A stretch of 64,000 nucleotides of DNA from NCBI RefSeq assembly GCF_048569485.1, contig NC_134360.1, positions 207,549,164 through 207,613,163 on the forward strand. Direction: 5' to 3'. The notes under the pieces were generated by a model. The model ran no database searches and had not been told where the DNA came from. It saw nothing but the letters and a program-made list of their open reading frames with translations. Source of the stretch: Anomaloglossus baeobatrachus (lineage: Eukaryota > Chordata > Amphibia > Anura > Aromobatidae). Below, piece by piece: positions 36,600 through 50,160 of this stretch (position 1 is its first letter; every line of letters begins with the position of its first letter). The position numbers and the translations under genes were made by a program.

Positions 36600-39500
36600 C
36601 CATATTACCACCATACAGTGCTATATGGCCCCATATAGAAATAGTGCCCCTTCTATGCCTCCATATGGTTATAGTGCCCCTTCTGTGCTTCAATATAGTA
36701 TATGCCTCCTCTGCCTCCATATGGTAATTAGACTGCCCACTTCTGTAGCCCCATATAGTAATTATGCCCTCTCTATGCCTCCATATGGTAATAGTGCCCC
36801 TTCTGTTTTTCCATATAGTATATGCCTCCCCTGACTTTATATTGTAATTGTGGTGCTCCCTTCTGTGACCCCAAGTAGCATTAGTACCCCCTCTATGCCT
36901 CCACATTGTAATAGTACCCTCTCTATTCCTCCACGTAGTAATAGTGCCCCCTCTATGCCTCCACATTGTAATAGTGCCTCATTTATGCCTCCATATAGTA
37001 ATAGTGCCTCCTTTATGCCTCCATATAGTAATAGGGCCTCCTTTATGCCTCCATATAGTAATAGTGCCCCCTCTATTCCTCTATGTAGTAATAGTGCCTC
37101 CTTTATGCCTCCATATAGTAATAGGGCCTCCTTTATGCCTCCATATAGTAATAGTGCCCCCTCTATTCCTCTATGTAGTAATAGTGCCTCCTTTATGCCT
37201 CCATATAGTAATAGGGCCTCCTTTATGCCTCCATATAGTAATAGGGCCTCCTTTATGCCTCCATATAGTAATAGGGCCTCCTTTATGCCTCCATATAGTA
37301 ATAGTGCCCCCTCTATTCCTCTATGTAGTAATAGTGCCTCCTTTATGCCTCCATATAGTAATAGGGCCTCCTTTATGCCTCCATATAGTAATAGTGCCCC
37401 CTCTATTCCTCTATGTAGTAATAGTGCCTCCTTTATGCCTCCATATAGTAATAGGGCCTCCTTTATGCCTCCATATAGTAATAGGGCCTCCTTTATGCCT
37501 CCATATAGTAATAGGGCCTCCTTTATGCCTCCATATAGTAATAGTGCCCCCTCTATTCCTCTATGTAGTAATAGTGCCTCCTTTATGCCTCCATATAGTA
37601 ATAGGGCCTCCTTTATGCCTCCATATAGTAATAGTGCCCCCTCTATTCCTCTATGTAGTAATAGTGCCTCCTTTATGCCTCCATATAGTAATAGGGCCTC
37701 CTTTATGCCTCCATATAGTAATAGGGCCTCCTTTATGCCTCCATATAGTAATAGGGCCTCCTTTATGCCTCCATATAGTAATAGTGCCCCCTCTATTCCT
37801 CTATATAGTAATAGTGCCCCCTCTATGCCTCCACATTGTAATAGTGCCCCATCTATTCCTCTATATAGTAATAGTGCCTCCTTTATGCCTCCATATAGTA
37901 ATAGGGCCTCCTTTATGCCTCCATATAGTAATAGTGCCCCCTCTATTCCTCTATGTAGTAATAGTGCCTCCTTTATGCCTCCATATAGTAATAGGGCCTC
38001 CTTTATGCCTCCATATAGTAATAGGGCCTCCTTTATGCCTCCATATAGTAATAGGGCCTCCTTTATGCCTCCATATAGTAATAGTGCCCCCTCTATTCCT
38101 CTATATAGTAATAGTCCCTCCTCTATGCCTCCATATAGTAATAGTGCCTCCTTTATGCCTCCATGTAGTAATAGGGCCTCCTTTATGCCTCCATATAGTA
38201 ATAGTGCCTCCTTTATGCCTCCACATAGTAATAGTGCCCCCTCTATTCCTCTATATAGTAATAGTGCCTCCTTTATGCCTCCATATAGTAATAGGGCCTT
38301 CTTTATGCCTCCATATAGTAATAGGGCCTCCTTTATGCCTCCATATAGTAATAGTGCCCCCTCTATTCCTCTATATAGTAATAGTCCCTCCTCTATGCCT
38401 CCATATAGTAATAGTGCCTCCTTTATGCCTCCATGTAGTAATAGGGCCTCCTTTATGCCTCCACATAGTAATAGGGCCTCCTTTATGCCTCCATATAGTA
38501 ATAGGGCCTCCTTTATGCCTCCATATAGTAATGGGGCCTCCTTTATGCCTCCATATAGTAATAGTGCCACCTCTATTCCTCTATATAGTAATAGTCCCTC
38601 CTTTATGCCTCCATATAGTAATAGTGCCTCCTTTATGCCTCCATATAGTAATAGGGCCTCCTTTATGCCTCCATATAGTAATAGGGCCTCCTTTATGCCT
38701 CCATATAGTAATATAGTAATAGTGCCCCCTCTATTCCTCTATATAGTAATAGTCCCTCCTTTATGCCTCCATATAGTAATAGTGCATCCTTTATGCCTCC
38801 ATATAGTAATTGGGCCTCCTTTATGCCTCCATATAGTAATAGGGCCTCCTTTATGCCTCCATATAGTAATAGTGCCTCCTTTATGCCTCCATATAGTAAT
38901 AGGGCCTCCTTTATGCCTCCATATAGTAATAGGGCCTCCTTTATGCCTCCATATAATAATAGGGCCTCCTTTATGCCTCCATATAGTAATAGTCCCTCCT
39001 CTATTCCTCTATATAGTAATAGTCCCTCCTTTATGCCTCCATATAGTAATAGTGCCTCCTTCATGCCTCCATATAGTAATAGTGCCTCCTTTATGCCTCC
39101 ATATAGTAATAGGGCCTCCTTTATGCCTCCATATAGTAATAGGGCCTCCTTTATGCCTCCATATAGTAATAGGGCCTCCTTTATGCCTCCATATAGTAAT
39201 AGTGCCTCCTTTATGCCTCCATATAGTAATAGGGCCTCCTTTATGCCTCCATATAGTAATAGGGCCTCCTTTATGCCTCCATATAGTAATAGGGCCTCCT
39301 TTATGCCTCCATATAGTAATAGGGCCTCCTTTATGCCTCCATATAGTAATAGTGCCCCCTCTATTCCTCTATGTAGTAATAGTGCCTCCTTTATGCCTCC
39401 ATATAGTAATAGGGCCTCCTTTATGCCTCCATATAGTAATAGTGCCCCCTCTATTCCTCTATGTAGTAATAGTGCCTCCTTTATGCCTCCATATAGTAAT

Positions 39501-42070
39501 AGGGCCTCCTTTATGCCTCCATATAGTAATAGGGCCTCCTTTATGCCTCCATATAGTAATAGGGCCTCCTTTATGCCTCCATATAGTAATAGTGCCCCCT
39601 CTATTCCTCTATGTAGTAATAGTGCCTCCTTTATGCCTCCATATAGTAATAGGGCCTCCTTTATGCCTCCATATAGTAATAGTGCCCCCTCTATTCCTCT
39701 ATGTAGTAATAGTGCCTCCTTTATGCCTCCATATAGTAATAGGGCCTCCTTTATGCCTCCATATAGTAATAGGGCCTCCTTTATGCCTCCATATAGTAAT
39801 AGGGCCTCCTTTATGCCTCCATATAGTAATAGTGCCCCCTCTATTCCTCTATATAGTAATAGTGCCCCCTCTATGCCTCCACATTGTAATAGTGCCCCAT
39901 CTATTCCTCTATATAGTAATAGTGCCTCCTTTATGCCTCCATATAGTAATAGGGCCTCCTTTATGCCTCCATATAGTAATAGTGCCCCCTCTATTCCTCT
40001 ATGTAGTAATAGTGCCTCCTTTATGCCTCCATATAGTAATAGGGCCTCCTTTATGCCTCCATATAGTAATAGGGCCTCCTTTATGCCTCCATATAGTAAT
40101 AGGGCCTCCTTTATGCCTCCATATAGTAATAGTGCCCCCTCTATTCCTCTATATAGTAATAGTCCCTCCTCTATGCCTCCATATAGTAATAGTGCCTCCT
40201 TTATGCCTCCATGTAGTAATAGGGCCTCCTTTATGCCTCCATATAGTAATAGTGCCTCCTTTATGCCTCCACATAGTAATAGTGCCCCCTCTATTCCTCT
40301 ATATAGTAATAGTGCCTCCTTTATGCCTCCATATAGTAATAGGGCCTTCTTTATGCCTCCATATAGTAATAGGGCCTCCTTTATGCCTCCATATAGTAAT
40401 AGTGCCCCCTCTATTCCTCTATATAGTAATAGTCCCTCCTCTATGCCTCCATATAGTAATAGTGCCTCCTTTATGCCTCCATGTAGTAATAGGGCCTCCT
40501 TTATGCCTCCACATAGTAATAGGGCCTCCTTTATGCCTCCATATAGTAATAGGGCCTCCTTTATGCCTCCATATAGTAATGGGGCCTCCTTTATGCCTCC
40601 ATATAGTAATAGTGCCACCTCTATTCCTCTATATAGTAATAGTCCCTCCTTTATGCCTCCATATAGTAATAGTGCCTCCTTTATGCCTCCATATAGTAAT
40701 AGGGCCTCCTTTATGCCTCCATATAGTAATAGGGCCTCCTTTATGCCTCCATATAGTAATATAGTAATAGTGCCCCCTCTATTCCTCTATATAGTAATAG
40801 TCCCTCCTTTATGCCTCCATATAGTAATAGTGCATCCTTTATGCCTCCATATAGTAATTGGGCCTCCTTTATGCCTCCATATAGTAATAGGGCCTCCTTT
40901 ATGCCTCCATATAGTAATAGTGCCTCCTTTATGCCTCCATATAGTAATAGGGCCTCCTTTATGCCTCCATATAGTAATAGGGCCTCCTTTATGCCTCCAT
41001 ATAATAATAGGGCCTCCTTTATGCCTCCATATAGTAATAGTCCCTCCTCTATTCCTCTATATAGTAATAGTCCCTCCTTTATGCCTCCATATAGTAATAG
41101 TGCCTCCTTCATGCCTCCATATAGTAATAGTGCCTCCTTTATGCCTCCATATAGTAATAGGGCCTCCTTTATGCCTCCATATAGTAATAGGGCCTCCTTT
41201 ATGCCTCCATATAGTAATAGGGCCTCCTTTATGCCTCCATATAGTAATAGTGCCTCCTTTATGCCTCCATATAGTAATAGGGCCTCCTTTATGCCTCCAT
41301 ATAGTAATAGGGCCTCCTTTATGCCTCCATATAGTAATAGGGCCTCCTTTATGCCTCCATATAGTAATAGTCCCTCCTCTATTCCTCTATATAGTAATAG
41401 TCCCTCCTTTATGCCTCCATATAGTAATAGTGCCTCCTTCATGCCTCCATATAGTAATAGTGCCTCCTTTATGCCTCCATATAGTAATAGGGCCTCCTTT
41501 ATGCCTCCATATAGTAATAGGGCCTCCTTTATGCCTCCATATAGTAATAGGGCCTCCTTTATGCCTCCATATAGTAATAGTGCCTCCTTTATGCCTCCAT
41601 ATAGTAATAGGGCCTCCTTTATGCCTCCATAAAGTAACAGTGCCTCCTTTATGCCTCCATATAGTAATAGTCCCTCCTCTATTCCTCTATATAGTAATAG
41701 TCCCTCCTTTATGCCTCCATATAGTAATAGTGCCTCCTTCATGCCTCCATATAGTAATAGTGCCTCCTTTATGCCTCCATATAGTAATAGGGCCTCCTTT
41801 ATGCTTTCATATAGTAATAGTGCCCCCTCTATTCCTCTATATAGTAATAGTCCCTCCTTTATGCCTCCATATAGTAATAGTGCCCCCTCTATTCCTCTAT
41901 ATAGTAATAGTCCCTCCTTTATGCCTCCATATAGTAATAGTGCCCCCCTCTATTCCTCTATATAGTAATAGTCCCTCCTCTATGCCTCCATATAGTAATA
42001 GTGCCTCCTTTATGCCTCCATATAGTAATAGTGCCCCCTCTATGCCTCCATATGGTAATAGTGCCCCTTG
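36600..42070. repeat. 30-bp minisatellite with 2,048-bp higher-order copies
   Basis: The core unit is tagtaatagtgcctcctttatg then cctccata, 30 bp, about 180 units. Variants (tgcccc..ctattcctctatg, gggcct, tccctcc) form a larger period. Rare markers recur 2,048 bp apart: a variant acattgtaat (37833 and 39881), gccttc (38296 and 40344), a ggggcc (38532 and 40580), and an 8-bp extra atagtaat (38710 and 40758). 2,048 equals 68 units plus that 8-bp extra. Shorter 330-bp and 300-bp repeats of a cttcatgcc marker lie at 41107-41741. The array degrades at both edges. Long frames such as 36850-40764 plus (1,304 codons) and 38693-40618 minus are repeat artefacts. Confidence 0.95.
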
Positions 42071-42809
42071 TTTTTCCATATAGCATATGCCTCCCCTGCC
42101 TCTATATGGTAATTGTGCTGCCCCCATCTCTGACCCCATGTAGCATTAGTGCCCGACCTTCCGTGACCTAGCAAAAAAAATAAATAAATGACGCTCACAT
42201 CCCCTCCCTCCCATGTTGATCAGTGCTTCCCTCTTCTGGTCATCACTGGCCCAGGTGGCTTGATGAAGCAATGTCATTACCCCACCTGTATCCTGAGCGC
42301 CCGAACATCTGGCAGGTAGAAAGCCTGCACCATGCCAGAGGGAGCAACACAACAGGAGCCGACGGACACAGATTTTAACAGTATTTGCATCCTACAATAA
42401 ACCCCCATGCCATGCCGCAGGAATCCTCCTGCATTTGCCCTGCTCGTCTCTTCCACTTTGAGTTGCAGAAGATATTGCAACAGTAGCAGAACTCTGGACG
42501 AGAGCAAAAGTCCTCCGGAGTGTTATGGCCCTGAGGTTCAACCTATGAAACAGATGCACATCTACAGTAGGGAGTTTTGTGCAGCTCCACCATTGTTCCA
42601 CTCCCACTTTCTGTGGGGACAAGAGTTGCCGGTGAGTAGAAAGGCTCTTTCACCTGTCCGTGCAGTTCAGTCCGATGTTGGATCGCATTGCCTGGACTGG
42701 TCTCGGCTCTCCAGTCCTGTGCTGTCATGCTCGGCTCGGGGGAGCCACGGCCAGTCCGTCCATTGTGATCCAACATCAGACAGAATTGCACAGACAGGTG
42801 AAAAAGCCC
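42071..42809. other. Flank of the 30-bp array, no gene recognised
   Basis: The text continues the array-bearing repeat to about 42180 (gtagcattagtgcccgacct). Beyond that, overlapping short frames on both strands show no known domain. Composition is GC-richer and repeat-like. Confidence 0.4.
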
Positions 42810-42812
42810 TAA

Positions 42813-43362
42813 GGCTGCTTTACACCAGACAATCTATCGTGCGATAGATCGTCGGGGTCACGGTTTTTGTGACGCACATCCGGCATCGCTGGCGATGCCG
42901 GCCTGTGTGACACCTCCTAGCGACGCAGTATCACTCACAAATCGTGAGTCGTGTACTGGTCGCTAGGTTCCAAAATATCGTTTAATTTAGTTGTTCATTG
43001 TTTCCGTGGTAGCACACGCCGCTCCGTGTGACACCACGGGAACGATGAACAGCAGCTCACCTGCGTCACACGGCCGCCGCTGGCTATGTGAAGGAAGGAG
43101 GTGGGCGGATGTTTACGTCCCGCTCATCTCCGCCCCTCCGCTTCCATTGGCCGGCGGCCGTGTGACGTCGCTGTGACGCCAAACGTCCCTCCCACTCCAG
43201 GAAGTGGACATTCGCCGCCCACAGCGTGGTCGCACGATAGGTGTGACGGGGGTTACCGACTTTGTGAGACACGGGCAGCGATTTGCCCGTGACGCAAAAA
43301 CGACGGGGGCGGGTACGATCGATTGTGAAATTGCACAATCAGTCGTACCGTGTAAAGCAGCC
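42813..43362. mobile_element. TIR MITE, family A
   Basis: GGCTGCTTTACACCAGAC mirrors GTACCGTGTAAAGCAGCC. The left flank is TAA, the right TTAA. The interior matches 1062-1605 closely (ctcatctccgcccctccgct, then tccattggccg). Confidence 0.87.
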
Positions 43363-43366
43363 TTAA

Positions 43367-43690
43367 GGCTGAGTTCACATGTCCTGTAATCATCCGTTAG
43401 ATCGGATCCTGTAGAGATCAGTTAGCAAAAACAGTTCTGCAAAAACAACTTTTTTGTCTGTTGTTAAATAACTGATTTCTGGAGGAGGAGGTGAGCTGTG
43501 ACATCACTTATTGTGATTGCTGTTTATCTTCCATTTGAAACAGATCCTGTGAGAACAAAAACTGATCCTTTACAAATTAAAGAAAAACGGACGGCTAACT
43601 AGCAATCAGTTAGCGGATGCGTCCTCCATAGAGACAGATCCCGCAGAAATCAGTTACCAACGGACAAAAAAGTTGTGTTTGCCCTACTGG
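43367..43690. mobile_element. Fragment of a family E element (GGCTGAGTTCACAT end)
   Basis: GGCTGAGTTCACATGTCCTG starts right after the previous MITE. It then has atccgttagatcggatcctg and cggatgcgtcctcc, like the elements at 62925-64000. The right end was not found. Confidence 0.55.
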
Positions 43691-44009
43691 ACGTAGGAAA
43701 TCAACCTAAGTGTATTGGCTGCTCCCATTTATGCTCATGGATAATGTTGAGAAAAAGACACTTTTCCAATAAAATGAGGAAAAACAAGACTGTCTCGATA
43801 TAAAGTTCCATAGCTCAGTGGTCCAACAAATTATATTCACAAAAAGTGTTCTTTATGATTTTAGAGACGGGAGAAGACCTTCTGAGTAACCACATGCCTC
43901 CTTCATTGGCTCAGCATTCAGCCATCAGCTGCTGCTCACATCTCCAATCTGTACATGTACACTCTGAGCGTGCATGCATCCTCAATAGAAAGGGATGTAA
44001 GCTGCTGTG
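43691..44009. other. No recognised feature
   Basis: Intergenic AT-rich sequence. gagacgggagaagaccttct and neighbours look repeat-like but no family was assigned. Confidence 0.4.
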
Positions 44010-44775
44010 TAGGGGGGTGTAAGGCTCGGCCCACCCCAGACCTTCACTGTCTGTAATATGTATTTTTAGTTTCACTTTGTAATTGTATTGTATTTTGTAA
44101 AGTGGCACGAGATGGCCATGGGGTGCTTCCCTGGTGCGGTTAGGCAGTAAGGGGTTAGTGGGGTGGAGCAATAGGGACAATATAAAAATCCCAGGAAGCA
44201 AAGGGCAGGAGAGTCCTGGAGAGTGAGCAAGAGATACCACACCTGTGTGAGGTGAAGGCCCATTTAGTGAATTACTGGACCCTAAGGGTCAATCCTAGAC
44301 CAGTGGACATGTGGGATTCTGGAACCTGAGGATTGTATCTACCGTAACTGCGTTCCCCGGAGAGGGGTATAAGTCCAGCCGGTAGGGAAGGCAACCATTC
44401 CTCTGCTGCCCAAAGAACCCCCCTGGCAGCCGAAGGTCAGTTGTACCCTTTGGAGTAGGGTAGGTTTGGTCCTGGCTAGAAGCAATAGTCTAAGGAAAAG
44501 TACGCTGTGGACCTTTTCAGGCAGAATTCAAGTCCCTGTGGGTGGGATGAAGAGGTTTAGGAGCTTGAATGATCTGGACTCGGCACGTGACGCTAGCCAG
44601 GGGGATGATTGGCCTGGGAGAGCCTGAAGGTACCCGGGTACCAGGGAAGAGGCTGACCGGGACCAATCTTGGTGCCCTGACTGCGGAGTTTGCTGAAAAT
44701 AAAGAATGTTAGTTTAAGAGAAATCCGTGTCTTCTCCTGTCTCAGGAGTATGATGTGACATCAAGTGGAAGACAC
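44010..44775 (+). mobile_element. Possible solo LTR
   Basis: From about 44010 (gctgtgtaggggggtgtaag) the text runs through ctggagagtgagcaagagat to aaaataaagaatgttagttt then aagagaaatccgtgtcttct. An AATAAA followed by a short T/C-rich end resembles the R-U5 part of an LTR. The ends and target duplication are not fixed, and no internal region follows. Confidence 0.35.
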
Positions 44776-45655
44776 AGAAATCTCCCTTTAATTGAAGCAG
44801 AGACTGGGAGGCATGGGGTTAACCGCCGGCCATGCTGCGGCCTGGTAACCCCTGAGCCTACGGTCACTACTGCCTCCAACAGCTGCATGATGGCCCTGAA
44901 AACAAAAGGATGGGCAATATGAAATCCAATTGTCTGATCCTTCATGCTCTTGGCTTCTGCCTCCGGTGAAGAGTCAGAGATCCCCCATACAAATTAGAAG
45001 AGCGGTCCTGCATTTCAGCTCTGTGCTGCCAACTATATAGCGACCAAAGCAACACCAGCATCAAGCTTCCCATTGCATCCGGCCTTCTTGTGGGTTTTGT
45101 CACTGTCTCCCTTGTCCTGATTAGTTTATTTCACCACATATGGGACCTGCCATTGCACGTTATGCTCAAAACGCAAAAAATACAGTAGTTTGTCCTACTT
45201 CACTTACTGTTCTTACCAAAAAAATGTACAGATCCAACACGGACCAAAAATACAGCATGGTCCTTCTCTGGCATGAAAAATCGTGGCACACTGATCATCA
45301 GTTTCAAAGCTGTGATTAAAATGAAGAATAAAAAAAATCAGCATTAACACACTGGAATTTAATATACCCGACTGTATGTGTACTGTGCAATAAAATATAT
45401 GAGGAATGTAATGTAACTTTAATGAAGGAAGATTAAGAGCATACAGGACGTAAGGTTATGCAAACAGTAAAGGGACACCAACATCGGAAAATGGCCTATT
45501 GTTTAAATCAGGTTTTTCCATTGCATTCATTTTTAAAACCTTTTTGACAATATGTTTTTTTTTTTCACATCACAATCTATATTAAAATTATGAATGTTGC
45601 AATTTTCCCACTGGGGTTCTTTTACATCCATACTGATTAATTCCAGAAGAGTTTT
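44776..45655. other. Intergenic, no recognised feature
   Basis: No gene, RNA or repeat family was recognised with confidence. Confidence 0.45.
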
Positions 45656-46205
45656 TAGACGTCTCATCATCAGAGGAAGGTGTCACGCTATACTAAGGGA
45701 GACGCTGAAGCTACAAGCAGTGTAGGTTCAGAGTGCAGTTAGCCGGAAAACCACCAGAGGGCAGTAGAGTAGTCAGTCAACCAGATCAGCAGCAAGAGGT
45801 CTTGTCAATAGCACAGGGATAATCAAATCGTGGTCAGGTGATAGCCGAGGGTTGGAAGTCAGGAAATCATGTATGAAACAGAGGGGAGAGACTGAGACGA
45901 AGTTAGGAACGAGGATACAGGTCAGATGTCGGGAAGTCCGAGGACAAACAGGTTGGGAGCGGGATAAGACAGACAGGGAAGGGTACACAGGAGCAGGTGT
46001 TCAGGGACTGGGACAGACGGACGAACAGGGGAGGGTATGGGTCAGAACAAGGTAGCTGGGAGGCAGGATAGATCAGGTAACTCACCAGAGCCAGTAATAC
46101 ACACTGCAGAGCATAAACTATCACTGGCACTGAACCGGAAGTGCAGCACCAGGAAGTGATGTGTGACCAGTGTCACACTGGGAGGGTTAGTGGCTGCGCC
46201 TGCAT
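45656..46205. repeat. Dispersed repeat with units related to the 70-bp family
   Basis: At about 45845-46010, ggttggaagtcaggaaatca then tgtatgaaacagaggggag resembles the 70-bp unit at 20450-20755 (gtcaggagcc, gtcacgtatggaacac). Units here are more diverged. Confidence 0.5.
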
Positions 46206-46327
46206 ACTAGGTGAGGCACACCCCATAGTTCATTTATTAGTTCACTTGCTGGTTTATGCACCTATTTTCAGTTGCATCTTTTGTTGTACGATGTTTCTCA
46301 TTTTATACATAATTCTGTATGACATAT

Positions 46328-46908
46328 TGTTAAGGTGAACTCTTAACCAGAGATCACTAGTTGCCTACTGCCTGGCCTAATTGGTGTGGGTCGAGTGCAT
46401 GCTTGAAAAATGAGATCAGACACAGTCGGATATTCATCTTTCCTCGACAGAAGTCAGCCCATGCTCTGCTTTATTACAACTGAGCTTGCTCTGATATAAC
46501 CTTGCAAAGGGGCATGTCCGGATGTGTTCATTAGTCAGTGGGTCGAACAATGTATTAGTCCATGAGCTGATTGGTAGGCGTCATTGTAGGCGGGTCTATG
46601 ACATCATTGGATGGATCCATGGCGAAGGTGATGGGAGGGACGTCATCTGGTGAATCCATGCTGGATGGTCTGGTCTGTAATGTCATCTGATCTTTGGGTT
46701 GATCTTCTCTTATATGGTATCTTCTTACACCTGGACATTCCTTGCATTCCAGGCAAGGTGTGGAGAAACAGGCAATGACAGCCACCTTTATATCTGTGTC
46801 ATGTATATGATCTGAAACCTGAATTATGTAAGGCAAATCGACATATTTCCCACAATGCTCTATGTCCAGAGGTTTATTAAGTATTTCATTTTATGGCTCT
46901 CCTCAACA
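46328..46908 (-). repeat. 3' LTR of the retrovirus fossil
   Basis: 581 bp, the same length as its partner. Read on the minus strand it starts TGTTGAGGAGAGCC and ends CACCTTAACA, with an AATAAA (minus) near the LTR middle-to-end. The open frame inside it is repeated in the other LTR and is not a gene. Confidence 0.95.
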
Positions 46909-47707
46909 GTCCCCCCTAAATACTTTATTAACCTTCTGACCCTACCATGGTCCTCTAACACATCAGCTCTAATGCTTTAACTGCAACCTTTTTTTCGTTT
47001 TGCTATCCACTATACAAGCAATGCTAAGCCTTTGCCCCCGCTGGTACAGACTGCTGATCAGAGAGTTGATCACATCCCGCGCACACACAGTTCACAGAGG
47101 TATAGGTAACTAGAACAGACTATTTAATGCTGACGAGCTCACTCAGATTTCGAGATTAATCGATTAGAAAGAGTAAGGCAATTGTAAGAATAAGCTTCTT
47201 ACTGTTATGCTGCAGCTTTTAGCGTTACTGTTTCTGAAAGACTGATTCTCAGTCAATATCCAAGTGCTGTCCACGTCTTCGAGACTTTTCTACCTTAATA
47301 CACCTAATTGTATCACAACACTAATGGATCTCTTCTTGTCTGGGGTATATAATCTACCACCAGGAGGCCTTTAACAAGATTTCCCTTACACATGGATCCG
47401 ATTACCTTCAGTAACACAGAGTAGCACTTTTACGGCTTCAAATACCAACAAATAAAACAATACCAGTTACCTATAAGTGTATGTTATCCTTAAGTCACTT
47501 AAACCCTTAAAATAATTGATTGGTTCAGGTCAAATAATGTCTTTCCCACCATGAGCCCTTATTTGTGTAATGTTCCTGTACCCATTGTTCCCTTATGGTT
47601 ATTTCCCATGTATCATCCCCAATCTAGAAATTCTCCATAATGTGCTATGTGAGATAATCCAGCACTATGTGTGTTGTGACCCTCATTCTGCTGGTACGAT
47701 GGACTCT

Positions 47708-47902
47708 TTACAGTGGTTGTTGTCTCCAGATGGGTTTTCCCTCAAGTTTCATGGAAGTCGCTGTGGTTGGGATAAGCTGGATCGGTCCACCTGATTCTGA
47801 CTCATGGCTCATTCTGACTTGTCTTTTTAGGATCACCCAGTCTCCTGGCTTGAGACCACGTGCTCCTGACACTGATTTAGGATCTGGAATTGGAGGATAC
47901 AC
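47708..47902 (-). pseudogene. Retroviral integrase C-terminal remnant
   Basis: The minus-strand segment contains LKPGDWVILKRQ, then GGPIQLIPTTATSMKLEGKP. This is the pattern of the gammaretroviral integrase C-terminal domain (VGD.V..RR, then GPY.VLLTTPTAVKVEGIP, as recalled for murine leukaemia virus). It supports the class I assignment. Part of the fossil element. Confidence 0.7.
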
Positions 47903-50084
47903 ATGTTTAACACACTATATAGGCAGTTGTATACGGCTCGTACATCACTGGTCAGGATATCACACTGTATCTGCAGTATCTGTGAGAAATATAATCACGT
48001 TCTAGGAACTAAACCAAAAATACCTTATGTAAAGATCGAATTATTAAGGAAAACGAACATTTGTTACATGATTTGCAGCGTCCACCATTATCTTGTGGAT
48101 CGTTACATGTTTATGTTATAATCATTAAAATTCCAAACAACATACACCCATGTGAGTATAGACACAATTAAATATTCCAATAAAGGAGGGGGCAGGGATT
48201 GGGGCAATAGCCCTAAACTCTCCCTACCTCGCAGCGGAGGTCGGCACCCTATAAGGCGAATTGGCGCCCCCGCTCACCGACGGCTCGCCCTCCCTATCCC
48301 TACACTGCTAAGCTAATACATGCTGCTAATGTCAGTGAGGGAATATAGAAACCGTGAGATACAGGGGATAAAGAGGCGTCAATATGCAATTATATATATC
48401 CAATTCATTCCCAAAGATTAAATATTCACACTCTGTATTTTACATAGCTGTTTGGTAGCTTAAATCAATATGATACAGCAACATTGAAGGACCAAACCCT
48501 AAAATAAATTAAATATCTCACATGTATAACATGTACCCACTGTATCAATATAATAATAATAAGGCCAGGTAAAGTCATGAGGGGATCTCGTCCAATCACA
48601 GGCTCTCCACTGTACAATTCACACTCAGGCTAATAAAATAAACGCATATTTATCAGACACTTAGCATGAAAGAAGCGCAACACATTTCTCCCCTCTTCGC
48701 AGTGGCAGATGGGTTCATCAGGGGCATCCCCAGGTACTGTAAGATCTCTATAATGACCTCTGCTATAGAATATGTACTTTTTACCACTTTTTAGGAACTC
48801 CATCTTTACATACCACCAGCACCATGAGTTTTTCAGCAGTAATGTTTTCCATACTGGATATGTTTCAGAGCAGACCTGAAAAGAAATTCACACAACACGC
48901 ACAAAACTCATATAAACCTACTCATGGTAGATGTATAGGACTAATCTGCAATCACCGGAGCAGTAGAGCGGATGAGGGGGGTGTTTCTACGAGGTCTTTA
49001 CAGTTTTTCTATCTTAATAGACACACGTCTTACTAGACTGGATGTGTCTGGCCACCTGGGTACTGAGCAGTGCTGCCGCCCATATCTTGTCCATCCCAAC
49101 ACATTTGTCACATGGGTTACCTGGGCCATTATTGAGTAGAACGCTCACGGCAGAGAAAGCTTACCGCCCTTTATCCACAGACCTTCCTCAGTCACTGGCT
49201 CCCTGCGTCTCACACTCCGTTCCTTGCTGAATCGCTTGTTCCTGTAAGGATTTAAGAACACAAGGAGTGACCAATGTCACGGACGACGTGACAGGAGCCA
49301 CCGAGGTACTGGTCTGCATTGGACTCTCAACTCTAGGCCCATTCACTGCTTCTTTGTTGTGCACCTGTGCGAGCATCTCCGGCTGCTGCCTATATCCACA
49401 TTTTGACTATCTTACCCCTTTCCGCTCTACGAACCACAGTGATCGCAAATCTTCATCTCATTCTCCTATTCCGATGGGAGAGGAGTGGTTTATTTTTTTA
49501 ATACCTCATGTTGTGTAACCTCAGCATATCCAGTGCAGAATCAACCAGCATCTTGGTATCTGGATCCATCTACGGAAAAACTCAAAATCTGCATTAGCAA
49601 TGGCCTCATCTGAGACATGTTCAAAACCTGACAATTCTTGTTACATCAGAGCAATCATGAGATATATGTCTGTCTACTGTATCCTCCTTACAGATAAAAA
49701 TATAAAGACAACTTAATAGAAAAACTCAATCGATGAACAAATTAAAACCTTAAATAATACGTGTGATTTTCCACATCATCTTCCCCCCCTTTTTGAATCT
49801 ATTATCCAAAGCATAATTAGATTCAAAAAGTGTGTGGCCCCAGAGCTCTACATTTAGGCATGAAAGTCACATTGTGTAGATTGTACCTAATCAGGAACAC
49901 CAGAAATATTGTTTTTATCTGTAACTTAATAATGGAAAACCCTTTCAATGGCTTTTATAACCTTTGCTTGGACCACAGAAATCTGCACTGCAATCATTCT
50001 TTCTATAAAAAGAAAGCAGATTATTCAATACATTAAATATAAAACGCAGAATTCCATAAATGATCCACATTCCTTAAAACAAAT

Positions 50085-50160
50085 TATTGTAATTATTAAT
50101 AAATATATTAATAAATTATTATATTATTATTACTATTATTATTAATAACTATAATAACGT
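50085..50160. repeat. AT-rich (TTA)n-like tract
   Basis: attattaataaatatattaa then taaattattatattattatt and more. Inside the retrovirus fossil. Confidence 0.85.

Noticed and set aside
36850-42083. Frames of 1,304, 1,106, 641 and 590 codons over the second 30-bp array
   Set aside because: Overlapping giant frames in several phases on both strands encode only the repeat (for example MPPYSNSASF or GGIKEALLLY). Repeat arithmetic explains them.
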